Below, in pieces: positions 12,301 through 23,809 of a stretch of DNA of 64,000 bases; the stretch's first letter is position 1; each line of letters begins with the position of its first letter. The DNA comes from Botryococcus braunii (taxonomy: Eukaryota > Chlorophyta > Trebouxiophyceae), in contig KV908673.1 in the NCBI GenBank assembly GCA_002005505.1, positions 11,761 through 75,760 on the forward strand, given 5' to 3'. The notes below the pieces were generated by a model. That model saw nothing but the letters and a program-made list of their open reading frames with translations, did not search any database and was not told where the DNA came from. The position numbers and the translations under genes are program-made.

Positions 12301-14589
12301 CAAAATTTAGCTCTGGGGGGTGCTGAAGCGCACTCGCAGCTGGACAAACTGCAGAAGATGCAGGAGGGGGTCAGGTTCCAGGGGAAGTCTCAACATAGAC
12401 TTCCCCCAGGAACCACCCTCACAAGGGATCAGCGTTATGAACAGCGCCAGGCTAGGAGGGACTCAGTAGGGGTCCCCATGCATGACCCTGGCTCAGGCCA
12501 GGTACTTGTGAGTGAGCCACCCTCGGTAGGTCTCCCTGATTTGCAGAGGCAGGTTGAGACAGGGGAGGCTATGCTTGGAGAAGATGTTAGCGAGAAGAGT
12601 ACTGGGCTAGAAGTGCCAGCAGCAGGGGAAGCACGTAGCCAAGTTGAGCTGGGAACCAGTCATGCTTATGGGGTGCAGCCTGACACAGTAGGCGCAGCTC
12701 AGGAAAGTCAGAGTAGTGTACCTAAGTGTGAGTCCAGGAGAGAGAGAGAGCTGCTGCTTCCACCTGCATTGAGAAAGGTGAGAGATTGTAATGGTGGAGC
12801 GCATGAGTCTGGCAGTTCAAGAGAGAGAGTTGGGGAGGGCTCTGGCAGTTCTGGCTGTACTGCAGGATCTCAACATAAGGTACAAAATGTACCTTATTCT
12901 GGGAACCAGGATCAGAGGAATATAAAAGACAACAGTCCCAGGAGTGCTGACAGTACTGCAGAGTCTCAGCATAAGGTACAAAATGTACCTTATGTCAAGC
13001 TGGGAAAGGTTCACGTGCCATCTAACCTGAGGGAAGCCCAATGCTCCCCTCAAGGGGATTTTTGGCAACAAGCAATGAGGGAAGAGATGGATTCCCTTGA
13101 TACCCATGAGGTTCTAGAGTATGTGGACAGACCACATGGACAAAAAGTTATTCCTGTCCATTGGATATTCTCCACTAAAATTGATGCACATGGGAATGTT
13201 ACTCGCTTTAAAGCGAGGTTAGTTGCCCAAGGGTGTAGACAGATCCCTGGGATAGATGTTGGGGAGGTATTTGCACCCACCAGCAGCTATGGGGCAAGGA
13301 GGGCTGTGCTGGCAGTGGCTGCCACACAGAATCTTGAGATCCACCAAGTGGATATCAAGACGGCTTTTCTCAATGGAGAGTTGGAGGAAGAGGTCTATGT
13401 GACCCAACCACCAGGATTTGAGAATGGCAACACGAGGGTTGTGTGCAAGCTCAGGAAGGCACTATACGGTCTAAAACAAGCCCCACGGGCTTGGCACAAG
13501 ACCTTGACCGACAAGTTGAGCGTGATGGGGTATAGTGTGTGCAAGAGTGATGCGGGTGTATACATCAGGAGGGCCCCTGATGGCAACCTGTCCTTTATTC
13601 TTGTTTATGTTGATGATCTTCTCATAGTTGCCAGATTGGTTGCAGAGATTGAGTGGGGGAAAGAGTTGTTGAAGAAGGACTTCACCATCCATGATTTGGG
13701 AGAGGTGAATGATTTCCTGGGGTGTCAGGTCCTACGCAATAGAGTTCAGAGCACTATTTCCATGAGTTGCACTCCCAAGATTGATGCTCTTGTGGAAAAG
13801 TTTGGGGTTGCTGATGATGGGCGTGTGGTTGATACCCCCATGTCCAAGGACTTCGTGGCTAGCAGCAGACCCGAGTCCTCAGATGGTTTGTCACATGGGG
13901 CAGGTACCCCACTGCCACCTGGTCATCGGTACTGTGAGTTGATTGGATCGTTGCTATATATTGCCAATACGACCCGGCCTGACATTTCTCAGGCGGTTGG
14001 AGTGTTGTCAAGGTATAGAATGACACCCACTACCTCACACTGGAATGAGGCCATTCGAGTGCTGAAGTACTTGAGAGATACGAGAGAATTAGCTCTTACT
14101 CTGGGTGGAAAGGGGCCTGAGCTAGAAGGCTATGTTGATGCCGACTATGCTGGGGACCTGGACCACAGGTATTCCACCACTGGCTATGTTCTATCAGTCT
14201 ATGGTAGTGCCGTGGTTTGGGGAAGCAAGAAGCAGAGCTCAGTTGCTACCTCAACTGTGCAAGCCGAGTTTATGGCAGCCGGCCATATTGTGAAGGAAGC
14301 CAACTGGCTTAGGGGCTTCTTGGAAGAGATTAGAGCTGCACCTTGGAGAGTCAAAATTTTCTGTGACAACCAAGGATGCATTTCCAATTTACGGAACCCC
14401 CTTTATTCCAAATTCACAAAGCATGTTGCAGTAAGCTTCCACTATGCTAGGGAAGCTATGGCACTTGGGCAGGTAGATATCCTCTATGTAGAATCTGCTC
14501 GAAATGTGGCTGACATTATGACCAAGCCACTTGCTAAGCCCGTGTTTGTTGGTCATCGTGATTCACTAGGTTTGAGAAGATACACATAA
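9352..14589 (+). CDS. gag-pol: Copia B gag-pol polyprotein (1745 aa), intact
   Basis: A single frame from ATG at 9352 (a second in-frame ATG follows at 9361) encodes all copia domains in copia order. Gag comes first, with a CCHC knuckle CRFCNGTGHFWRDC at about residues 325-338. The aspartic protease motif IDSGAS has its Asp at about 440. The integrase has an HHCC finger near 585-625 and catalytic Asp656, Asp719 and Glu755, with the D-35-E spacing seen. The RT has FLNGELEEEVYV and YVDDLLIV (Asp1421, Asp1422). RNase H has VDADYAGD, CDNQGCI and ADIMTKPL. The IN-RT linker holds two copies of SQHKVQNVPY encoded by palindromic DNA. No stop or frameshift is seen, so the element may be autonomous. 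Confidence 0.96.
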   Translation: MKCMTRPQTRSQIKVSESNPSSTETMATPAGGSTASSGAGQSGQTTGGTAASSWAYTMNSSNPKMSTQLKADRTNFSAWREELESCAMQKGAMGALETAMPKTAENAAVKHFILQSVPSMWHDEVKQRGSAFDFIQWMADRCTGGKDREINEKWIKGLKQGMVKGETVQEWCHRVISIAASLEANNHQLSDRQICRYMYKGLPAVLQNDAWAITSAKSDPCNMLETILTAIENLEYQDIPLAESVQVTASAAAVMAAAAAAVLAQGGIPEPPQGAGAAPGAGAAPGVGAGAPADGQAPYGPSAHNAGGRGRGSGRGRRPKEELACRFCNGTGHFWRDCLELKRLQALRGTMQAASAGPAAWWGTGAPQQQASWWDAGQSRGGPPVSTSHPPGSVSTIFPFFPGWHLPPPPPPGAGEPMFVSLNVLTPTSHGACSTSWLIDSGASVHLVNDLSLLHNPIMHAQPLPLHLATSDAKGGIVATGSVCLVNARQEVFWLHNVQCVPTAHTNLISVTGAIQDGASFLTDSAGGYTTMKGPAGWSGKIARERGLFFLEWVCPVKSQHDAQPQSSPHVASYHARKGHVCTDRLLWHARLGHPGVKSMTRLDNEDLVTGINVSLAPCSECSPQCESCIQGKHSRPPFPASSRPAESVLDRVHVDTVGPISPAAITGERFWVTVVDEKSHLIASLAVKSKEAIPKALIELLKYWQTFHEKVVKCVRSDRGTEFLNQQFKEFCAQQGTKMETSAPSTPQQNGLAERMNRTLKERTRTLLVHAAADPSLWKEALESTTLLYNVGPTTGRPLTPTEMFYGVKPDVASLRTWGCVAHVHIPPGQRSVFGPKTIPGMFTGYCPQSKVYRVYVGNGVWKESRDVTFLEHLRGGERVGMSKVQPGSSQWLSGASLQGRGGNSNVPSSPTAIPVNFWEAEDDPVVECKPTGSPATTASSPEDHSRLRSSVGPVAGAPSSQDGSPATSETSQQSWSVLGHLQNLALGGAEAHSQLDKLQKMQEGVRFQGKSQHRLPPGTTLTRDQRYEQRQARRDSVGVPMHDPGSGQVLVSEPPSVGLPDLQRQVETGEAMLGEDVSEKSTGLEVPAAGEARSQVELGTSHAYGVQPDTVGAAQESQSSVPKCESRRERELLLPPALRKVRDCNGGAHESGSSRERVGEGSGSSGCTAGSQHKVQNVPYSGNQDQRNIKDNSPRSADSTAESQHKVQNVPYVKLGKVHVPSNLREAQCSPQGDFWQQAMREEMDSLDTHEVLEYVDRPHGQKVIPVHWIFSTKIDAHGNVTRFKARLVAQGCRQIPGIDVGEVFAPTSSYGARRAVLAVAATQNLEIHQVDIKTAFLNGELEEEVYVTQPPGFENGNTRVVCKLRKALYGLKQAPRAWHKTLTDKLSVMGYSVCKSDAGVYIRRAPDGNLSFILVYVDDLLIVARLVAEIEWGKELLKKDFTIHDLGEVNDFLGCQVLRNRVQSTISMSCTPKIDALVEKFGVADDGRVVDTPMSKDFVASSRPESSDGLSHGAGTPLPPGHRYCELIGSLLYIANTTRPDISQAVGVLSRYRMTPTTSHWNEAIRVLKYLRDTRELALTLGGKGPELEGYVDADYAGDLDHRYSTTGYVLSVYGSAVVWGSKKQSSVATSTVQAEFMAAGHIVKEANWLRGFLEEIRAAPWRVKIFCDNQGCISNLRNPLYSKFTKHVAVSFHYAREAMALGQVDILYVESARNVADIMTKPLAKPVFVGHRDSLGLRRYT

Positions 14590-14600
14590 AGCATGCAGGC

Positions 14601-14609
14601 AAGGGGAAG
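14601..14609 (+). other. Polypurine tract of copia B
   Basis: AAGGGGAAG lies immediately before the 3' LTR start at 14610. Confidence 0.85.
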
Positions 14610-15312
14610 TGTTGAGTTGTGAACATACATTATAGAATGCCTTGTGCTTTAGGTGATCTTCAAATGTACATTATTAGGATACGGGTCCACTATCCACATA
14701 AGGTACCTCAAGACACGTTCGGATGAGGTCTATTTCGAACATAAGGTACAATCTGATTTAGATTACGCGTTAGCGTGAAAGGACTATTAAAGCTGCGATC
14801 ACCGCATAGTCGAGCAACTGGTTTGGAAAGATACTGGGCACATAAGGATGCCAGTCTTGTTCATGCAGTTGCATGTGTCTAAAAGAGCAGACAGTCGTCA
14901 AGGACTGTAGCTGGAGAGGCACGAACTTACGACCTGTCTGCTTGCTTACAGGTGCGGTGACGCAGGATGTGTATTGGTAATGTGTTCATGTTTGATTGCT
15001 TGTTTGTAAGTGAACCATCTTAGTGGACAATCAAGTCTCCCAAACAGCTAAGGGACGGAGTCTTGATTGAGTATAGGAAGGTACTTGCTTTCAGCCGTCA
15101 CGAGCTTATCCGTGTGTAGATGCTCATTGACAGATCAACATGTAACGGAACTGGTTTGGAAAGATACTGGGCACATAAGGATGCCAGTCTTGTTCATGCA
15201 GTTGCATGTGTCTAAAAGAGCAGACAGTCGTCAAGGACTGTAGCTGGAGAGGCACGAACTTACGACCTGTCTGCTTGCTTACAGGATACGCCACTGCCCA
15301 TAACCTTTTACA
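14610..15312 (+). repeat. 3' LTR of copia B
   Basis: A 703-bp partner of 8244-8946 with the same internal 135-bp direct repeat. The few differences seen include GACGCAGG for GACGCAAG and GTCACG for GTCAGG. Confidence 0.95.
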
Positions 15313-15317
15313 CTCTC

Positions 15318-18300
15318 CCTCTCTCTATCTCCCACTACTCTTTCGCTGAATGTCGCCGCACTGCACCTGGGTGCAGTTTGTGAGGATTCTGACTTTCCTC
15401 TCTGCTCTCTCTCTCTTTTCGACTCACAGTTTGCCCTTTCGAGCTTACTGCTTCGCACTCTCACATCATCCTCCCGGACACAGGTATCTCTCGGAAAGTT
15501 CTTATAATTGGGCAAATTCACACACTGTCCGAGCTTCCGATTCACCTCCTCATCCACACTCTCACATGTCTGACGGGTTTCAGCCACGTCAGAGCTCTCA
15601 AAGGCAATCGAACCACTCTGCACAGCTTGGACACTTGGTCTGTCTTGGTGTTGTGCCCATGTCTCTCTCTCTCTCTGTCTGCTCCCTGTCAAACATGAGC
15701 GCTGGGGCGCAGGCCCAGCAGCACACTCACAAGCATAGCCCACATTTGTGTGGCTGGCACCACATTGTCTTTGGGCATTACAGACAGAACTCACATCTCT
15801 AACAGTTCCCTCAGGCACTGAACAGGTCCCACCCATGCATCTCAGCTCACTTGGACCATTTTCAGTCTGATCAGAGACTGTCCCCCTCTCTTCACTCACA
15901 ATTGACACAGGTCTCTCTTGCACCTGACTCAAATCCTGCACTTCCCCTGGTCCCTGTGACTTAGTGTCACTATCAGTCAGCCCCTCTCTCTCACAACTCT
16001 CTCCCCTCTCCTGTGCCAGCAGGATTTCTCGAGCAGCAGCTCGTTGCTCATAGCGTTGAGCCCGAGACAGTCCATCCAGAGGAGGATTTACAGTGGTGGG
16101 AGGAGTATTCCGGAGTGACTGCTGTGCTCGCTCCAAAGTCCGCTGGTGCTGCTCACTGCCAGAGCTTCCTCGCGCAAGTTGCTGAAGTGTATCCAGTACC
16201 CCGGACTGGTCCAGATCCAGCTGAGGTGGTTCCTCACTCGGTCCAGGAACAATTTCTGGAGTGCCCTCCTCTTGGGAAGGCTTCCCCTGACATGCAGGCT
16301 CGGTTGCAGCCTGATCCAGGGGTCCTGGGAGGGTGCTGTCAGGTCTGCTGCTGGGGCAGGGAGCGCTGACAGCCTGGTTCCGAATGCTGCATTGAGGTGA
16401 GGAAGCTGCCGGGTTGCTGAGGAGCTGTTGGGCTGGCAAACCTTCCGGATAAGAGAACTGCAGTGGCTGGTCAATGAGAGTGGACATTCCCACCCGAGAG
16501 GCTCCTCTGATGTGTTCCACAAATTGAACATCTCTGCTCTCTCTCCAGACTCCCCCTCCCAGATAAATACGATATGCCTTGGACACTGGGGAATAACCAG
16601 AGAACATGCCAGGCACAGCCTTTGGTGCAAACGCCCCCCTCTGCTGATCAGGCACATGCACAAATGCCAGGCATCCCCAAGTACGAAGAAGTGATACATC
16701 TGGCTTGTATCCCATGAATAATTCACAAGGAGTGAGAGGCCTGCCTGTACTGGGTCCCATGTTCAGGAGGATGCAGGCTGTCTCTAGGGCCTCTTTCCAC
16801 ATGGCTGGACTGGCACCTGCAAAATTGAGGAGGGTTCTGGTTCGCTCCTTCAAAGTCCTGTTGGCTCGCTCTGGTATCCCGTTCTGCTGAGGAGTATAGG
16901 GTGCTGACATCTCCAGCTTAGTGCCCTGAGACGCACAGAACTCCTTGAATCTGGAATTTACAAATTCTGTGCCTCTGTCACACCGAATGCACTTGACAGT
17001 GGTCCCTCTTTCTGTCTGCCAAAATAGAATCAGGTCTCGGACAACCAAGGCAATGTCATCCTTTGACTTTACTGGTAGGACAGCTTTCCATCCAGAAGCC
17101 TCATCAGCTACAGTCACCCAAAAACGTTCCCCAGAGATTGCTGCTGGTGAAATGGGGCCCACAGTGTCAATATGAATTCTGTCAAGGGGGTTAACTGCGG
17201 GTCTAGAGCTTTCACCAAAGGGAGGTCGAGCATGCTTCCCCTGAATGCAGGCTTCACAATATTTGGGGCAATTTTCACAAGGGGCAAGGTGAGTGTCCAG
17301 GCCAGTGACCAGTTGCTCAGTGGACAGGCGGTGCATCCATGGTTCTCCTGGATGTCCCATTCGACTATGCCACAAGAAACGTTTGGCACAGTCATGCTTC
17401 TGGCTTCTGGCCTGTCTCTTCTTCAAAGCAGCTGTTACTGGACAGGGAGACTTATTTACAGTCACTGGCAGACAGTTGTGGATATAGTACAGGCCATTCT
17501 CTGAGCGAACAGACATTTTCCACCCATTTGGACCAGACACAGCTGTAAATGCTCCCACTCTGTCTGTGACGAAGCATGCTCCATCACGGAGCGCAGCAGA
17601 TACTGACAGGATATTAGTTGTGGCAGAGGGAACACACTGAACATGGTGAAGCCACAGTGGAATGTGCTGAGGGGACATGAGGCACACTGATCCAGTTGCA
17701 ATAATTCCTCCTGTGGCGTCTGACGTGGCTAGATGAAGAGGGATAGGGTTGGCATGTATGGTAGGGGCATGCAGCAGGTCCAGACTATTAACCAAATGGA
17801 CTGAGGCCCCACTATCCACTAGCCAGGACTGTTTGGACTGTTTGTTGGGAGCAGCATCCAGCACATTATAGGACACCACGTATGGCATACCTTCAGGGGG
17901 AGGAGAGGGAGGACCAGGAGGTGGGTGCAGCAGTGGGAATGCTCCAGCTCCAGGGAAAGCATGCTGTACCGAGGGAGGTGGCTGAGGGGCTCCAGGAAAT
18001 TGTCCCGGAGGCCACATGCCAGCCAGCTGCTGTACTGCTGCCACCACGTTCCTCTGGGTCTCCGCATCTCTCTGTCTCTTGCGGCAGTCTCTCCAGAAGT
18101 GCCCCTTTTTGTGGCAGTAGTTGCAAGTCCCCCGTACCTCTGACTTTACTTCTGAGTCAGCTGGCGGCTTAGGCTGTGGCACTGCACAGGCAGCTGGAAC
18201 TGGAACTGCAGCAGGTGCTGGTGGTTGGGCCAGCATGACCACAGCAAGCTGGTCTCCATCATCGTTGTACCCTGAAGCTTCAGCTGTAGTGGTGATGAGG

Positions 18301-18929
18301 TCAGCCAGCTGATCCAGTGGGTGGGCAACTGCAGTGGGAAGAAGTCCGGGAGGATTGGCCGCAGCTGGCAATCCCTGCACTATCTGAGTGGCCACATGAC
18401 CATCCAAAAGGTCATGTCCATTGCGCTTCAGGCAGCCCTTGAGATTTATCATTCTGGAGACATATTGAGAGATTGTTTCACCACGCTTCATGCCTTTGGC
18501 CATCTCCTTCAGCAAGTCTGCATTGGCTTGTGTGTTATACCCCCCCACAAACTTTCTGCAGATGAAAACATATGCGTCATATGCTGACGGCTTGGCTGAC
18601 AGTTCCCCCAACCATTCTTCCGGGACTGATTCATAAAGTAACAGCATAGCTGCAGCATTGTGGATGGTCCCAGGCATAGCTGATTGAATGGCAGGCAGGG
18701 AGCCTTTAGCACTATTTGCAGCAGTAAATGCATGATCCCATACCACGAAATTCTGACCCTGTCTCAGTAGCTTGATGTGTACCTTTACTTGGGTGGCTAT
18801 GACTTTGGGAAGGGTATCTCCCTCACCCCTTGACGTGCTCGGCGTGCACGGACTTCGCGTGGGAGATGAGGTAGACTCTTCCTCTGCTGACTGCGATTCT
18901 TCACTGGTGCGGGCGCCTTTCTTAGCCAT
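15318..18929 (-). CDS. gag-pol: Copia A gag-pol, 5' part: gag, protease, integrase
   Basis: This is the upstream part of the copia A polyprotein, about 1200 codons from ATG at 18929 (MAKKGARTSEE) to the copia B insertion. It encodes Gag with CCHC knuckle CNYCHKKGHFWRDC from about residue 269, the protease motif LVDSGASVHLVN, an integrase finger (HSRMGHPG ... CENCPKYCEACIQGKH) and the integrase core (HIDTVGPISPAA, CDRGTEF, PQQNGIPERANR). The Ser/Glu/Arg-rich IN-RT linker follows. No stop is seen before the insertion. After one CTCTC duplication the frame passes directly into the RT half at 6612-8243. Confidence 0.93.
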
Positions 18930-18944
18930 GCTGCTGAACTCTGG

Positions 18945-19472
18945 TTATTCGTCGTGTGGTTCGGAGATCTTTGAGTCTCCGTCTTCGTCCTCGCTTTCTG
19001 GTTCTGTGCACCACTCCTCAGGGCTGTACCCTTTTATGCTTCCCAATAAGGAGATAAGGAAGTCTTCGTCAAACGAAGCCAGAGCAGTCTCCACTGCGGT
19101 GTAGGCTGCCTTTTCAGCCCAGAATTCCTCCTTGTTTGGGTCTCCGATCTGCTGCAGGTGCCTTTCGAATAGTGCCCGCGTGACGAAGCCTGGGTCACCG
19201 TTGATAGAGGAACACTCCCAGGCTGTAACTTTGTAGGCAGGGTAGACTGGGAATCTTTGTTTGAACCACTGCGGCGGGTCGAGTCTGCCCTGTCCGTACG
19301 CGCGGCTGACAAAATCCTTTACAATAAATGCTCGTTCTTCAGGTGTTCTCGGTCCAGTCTCTCCACCTGCGCTCCTCAAACTGTCATAAGTGGGTGGTGG
19401 TGGAGGTGGTTGTTGTCTCACAAGTCTCGTAGAGCCTGTCGCCATACGGCCGCTCTGTCTTGTTCGTCCCAT
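18945..19472 (-). CDS. Extra ORF upstream of gag in copia A (about 175 aa), function unknown
   Basis: An open frame on the element's coding strand lies between the primer-binding site and gag. The likely ATG is at 19472 (MGRTRQSGRMATGS), and the stop is 15 nt before the gag ATG. The frame is also open upstream to the LTR edge. The protein has a proline run near its start, a globular middle (FIVKDFVSRAYGQGRLDPP ... WFKQRF ... FERHLQQIGDP) and an acidic tail (EPESEDEDGDSK). I do not recognise a domain. Copia elements normally start with gag, and copia B and C here have no comparable ORF in their leaders. It could be an accessory protein, a captured host fragment, or a translated leader by chance. 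Confidence 0.55.
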   Translation of the reverse strand: MGRTRQSGRMATGSTRLVRQQPPPPPPTYDSLRSAGGETGPRTPEERAFIVKDFVSRAYGQGRLDPPQWFKQRFPVYPAYKVTAWECSSINGDPGFVTRALFERHLQQIGDPNKEEFWAEKAAYTAVETALASFDEDFLISLLGSIKGYSPEEWCTEPESEDEDGDSKISEPHDE

Positions 19473-19523
19473 CGTAGCTCCTTGTGCTCGGATTCCACAT
19501 CTCAAGAGCTCAGCATAGAGTTG

Positions 19524-19537
19524 GTGGGCCCATAACC
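19524..19537 (-). other. Primer-binding site of copia A, initiator tRNA-Met anticodon type
   Basis: On the minus strand GGTTATGGGCCCAC starts at the first base after the 5' LTR. It is complementary to the initiator tRNA-Met anticodon arm. Confidence 0.85.
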
Positions 19538-20242
19538 TGTACAATTCTGAGCTCGGCGTATCCTGTATGACCCGGGCACGAAGGGTGATTAGCTCGTCGG
19601 CACTCTTTTTGTGTGTAGGGGAACAAGCAGTGACCGAATGTGAATGAGGACTTGATAGGCAACAGTCAAGAGATAAGCACCCGAAGTGCCTTTAATGTCC
19701 CAATCAAGTGATTACAATGCTACTTGCTTTCTCTCATCACTCCGTAATTCAAACTACTTAATCTACGTAACTACCGATAGTCTGCATTACCAGTGTTCAA
19801 CGAGGAAAACATTAGCACCAACTTAATGATATTACCTAGACCTTTCCTAACCCATTGTCAATGAGGCTTCAGTCTCTCAACGTCAAGTTACCTGTATGAC
19901 CCGGGCACGACGGGTGATTAGCTCGTCGGCACTCTTGTTGTGCGTAGGGGAACAAGCAGTGACCGAATGTGAATGAGGACTTGATAGGCAACAGTCAAGA
20001 GATAAGCACCCGAAGTGCCTTTAATGTCCCAATCAAGTGCCTCGTCCTTGCACGCCGGTGTCATAAATCCTTTCTAGCAAACCGTGTCTGATTACCTCAT
20101 CCTTCCTAATCAACGTATAATTGGTTTAGATGGGTTCTGGCAAAACTCCCAGGTTCTGCCACCTATTATTCATTGAAGTTGATCTGGCCACTATTACTCT
20201 TCTGAGGGAAAGGCACCAAAATGTTCTGTCACTATTATAACA
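19538..20242 (-). repeat. 5' LTR of copia A
   Basis: A 705-bp partner of the LTR at 5889-6593 with the same internal 147-bp repeat. The right TSD CTTTA follows at 20243-20247. Confidence 0.93.
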
Positions 20243-20247
20243 CTTTA

Positions 20248-21509
20248 CCTGCAGCTCTGCAGTGCTTTGGCAACAGGCAGTCTCCTTGGATCTGCATCTG
20301 CGACCTCCCCACTTACATTCAGATCTGTATTGACAGTCGGCACATCGCCTTCTACCAACCTGTGCTGCGGTTCTGTCAACTTCGTGACGCACGAGCTTTT
20401 TCGTGATAGATCCAAAGCGAGTCCAAAATGAACTGTTGTTTTTCTGATATACATCATTGAAAGCATGGTATGGATCACGAAAATGACTAAACAGAGCCGA
20501 GTCCTTTACGACCTGCAGTTGAACTTGCTTGCGTTGCGATCAAGTATTGCATACCGCTTACTTCCGACAAGTGTCTAACATCAGAACAAATAAACTGAAA
20601 TTCAGATGGTAGCAGAAGTGGCGCAGGAGGCGAAGCTCGAACGCAGGGAAAGGCACTTCGGGATGCCAAAGCACGGACGTGCGACAGACACAACACAGCT
20701 TCTCATCCCGGTATCTTTTTCCTTAGCAAGCCGTAACATACTTCCCACAGTTTGTCGTTCGTCACCTCATTTTCTGAAGGAACCGCAACCTCGCATCGTC
20801 AACTCGTCACACCAGCGGCTCCACCACCTTGCTAACGCTGACCTCTCCCCAATACTAGTCTAGGCTGCTGCGACGGCGACTGCTTTCCCCAAGAATTTGT
20901 AAATCATCTCAACGCCTGCGTCCTTGCCAAGTCCGCACCTCAGCCTGCCGACATCCCAAGCTGTCAGCAACACAGCACATGACAGATTCACATCATGTGA
21001 ATCACATGAATCAGGTGGCAGTATGACGCGCCTTGAAGCGCCCCTCGACAGCGCAGCAGTACCAGCACATCGCAGGGTCACGTGGCGCGGATTCGGAATC
21101 TGGCAGGCAAGATTGCCCCCCCAGGGCCTCTGCGGCGCTTCCACAGCGCGGCGTCACCCTGCAATACACCGCAATACAAAGCTGTACAAAGGCTGTACAA
21201 AAGCCTCCGCTCAGGCTGCCACGCCGCCCCTTCCCATCTTCCCATGCTAGATTTGCGATTTAGAGGGCTTACGGATGGCTTCCGGACCTCGGAGCTACGC
21301 CGCATCTCGGCGGAGCTGAGGCCTGCTTATTTCTGAGACAGTTGGCAACCGAATTTTTTCCGAAATTATTTGTCTCCCCTACCAAAACGCGTAGATTCTT
21401 GCGCGGCCGAGGCGTTACCTCCGCGTCCCCATTATCAGCCTCCCCAGCGGGCATCCAAGGCAACCGCCCCCCGGCTGCGGAAAACCTGCACCCCATAGGG
21501 GGCAGGTTA
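20248..21509. repeat. Tandem unit U, copy 2, right part
   Basis: Continues copy 2 of the 1355-bp unit after the copia A insertion and aligns with 4534-5795. It ends at the phrase GGCAGGTTAAT, after which the sequence is unique. Confidence 0.85.
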
Positions 21510-22905
21510 ATTATGCGGATCGCCACTCAAGGATTCGGCCTTGAGACCTGGATTACCGGAAACCTGGATTACTGGTACTTACGATAGGGCCAATCGAAGG
21601 CTGGAGGTTACAATCGGAGACTGCTGCGGTTCAAGTCACGGATGTTTTAGTCGGGGTTTCGTAGTCGGGATCACCGGCTTACGGCCTAGCGCCGGCCGGA
21701 CTATAGGACTTTGGGTTGACGGCTGGAGTATGAGGTTAACTGGAGTTATAAATCAGATATTTCACTTTCAAAGGTGCTAAACTATTTTATTCTAATCCTG
21801 CGGTTAGGGTTTGAGGCTCCTTTTCAGGATCCGGCTTGGTACTACGGTGCGTGATGTTACGACTTATGTGCGGCGGCTACGTACGAAAATACATGCGGCG
21901 CGTGTCAAGTGAAACGTATGAGCGACTATATGGTAAATTAACGATCACTATAAGTAATGGAACAGGTTGAATGATGATTACTGCACGAAGGTGGTACGGC
22001 TAGATTTCGCTATTGATCTTCGGTTCTTGCTAAAAAGGTGGAATGCTCACTGATACTATTTAGATTTGTTAGACGATATTAAAAACAATACTGACACTGA
22101 GTTTCAGAGGTGTTGCTTCACAATTACGACAAGTTACGACAGACAAGTCGGTTAGATCAAGTTGCGACTAGGACATTTAAGGACAAACGGTCAGGCACAT
22201 TAACGCAGTGGTCACGGACGAGGCTAGCAGGAATGTTGGGATTCAAACTTGTGCGGTTACAAAGACTCACGACAGAGGTTTCCCTCACCTAACGTCCTAG
22301 CACAGCGTGGTTTAGAGGACGGCTGGTCGCCCTTAAATAGTATTCCCCGAACTTACGCGGGGATTCTGGACCTTTCAGGACCCCGCTGGAACGAAGTGTC
22401 CAGAGGGATCAGGTCCCTCTAGTGCCCAGGTTACAACTGATTCTGAGCTGCCACGTAATCCACAAAGCAGGATCACTTTGACACGTAAAGAGAATCTAGG
22501 TAGTTCTGGTGAAATCAAGCAGATTCTGAACATGAAGTTCACAATGAAGAGACGCTAAACATTACACGTCACCACTTTTCTAGAAAGTACGAGCTGATTC
22601 CTGAAACATCAAGGAACTGTTTAGCAGCCGCTTATGAACTGCTTTTTAAAACTGGCCTTCAAGCGGGCCCACAACGTGTAAAACAGCAGATTTCCTTCTA
22701 AGTCCCACTCCAGACCAACACGTGCGGGGCTGGGACTTGAAAGGGCACAAGATTTAGGGTTTTATTAAGCAGTACACAATCCTCTCGAATCGCGCAAGTC
22801 CCGACTCGAGGGCGCAGTCTTCCCGGTCTCCAGGGCACCCGGACAGGACATATTCTGTTCGAAATCCATAATGGCTACTTAGTATAACAGGCACCTGCTA
22901 TATCG
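21510..22905. other. Unassigned sequence
   Basis: About 1.4 kb with no long open frame and no recognised repeat. It lies downstream of the RT of gypsy I and could hold decayed 3' parts of that element, but I find no integrase or LTR motif to support this. Confidence 0.4.

Positions 22906-23809
<904 letters not shown>

Larger units (their letters stand above)
8244..15312 (+). mobile_element. Ty1/copia element B, complete, young insertion
   Basis: A 7069-bp LTR retrotransposon with 703-bp LTRs at 8244-8946 and 14610-15312. I find about three differences between the LTRs by eye, so the insertion is recent. It has the 5-bp TSD CTCTC, a primer-binding site directly after the 5' LTR, one uninterrupted 1745-codon gag-pol frame and a polypurine tract at 14601-14609. 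It sits antisense inside the pol gene of copia A. A second, decayed copy of the same family (B-prime) lies at 38439-48737. Confidence 0.95.
5889..20242 (-). mobile_element. Ty1/copia element A, full length, split by copia B
   Basis: An LTR retrotransposon on the minus strand. Its 705-bp LTRs (5889-6593 and 19538-20242) begin TG and end CA in element sense. The element is flanked by the 5-bp TSD CTTTA at 5884-5888 and 20243-20247. In element order it carries the 5' LTR, a primer-binding site, an extra ORF, gag-PR-IN-RT-RNase H, a polypurine tract and the 3' LTR. Copia B interrupts the pol frame between IN and RT. If B and one CTCTC duplication are removed mentally, the reading frame is continuous, so A may have been intact when B landed. 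A itself landed in the second copy of tandem unit U. Confidence 0.93.

Noticed and set aside
15350..15802. Plus-strand ORF of 150 codons
   Set aside because: It lies antisense to the copia A gag-pol linker and its openness follows from the composition of that gene.
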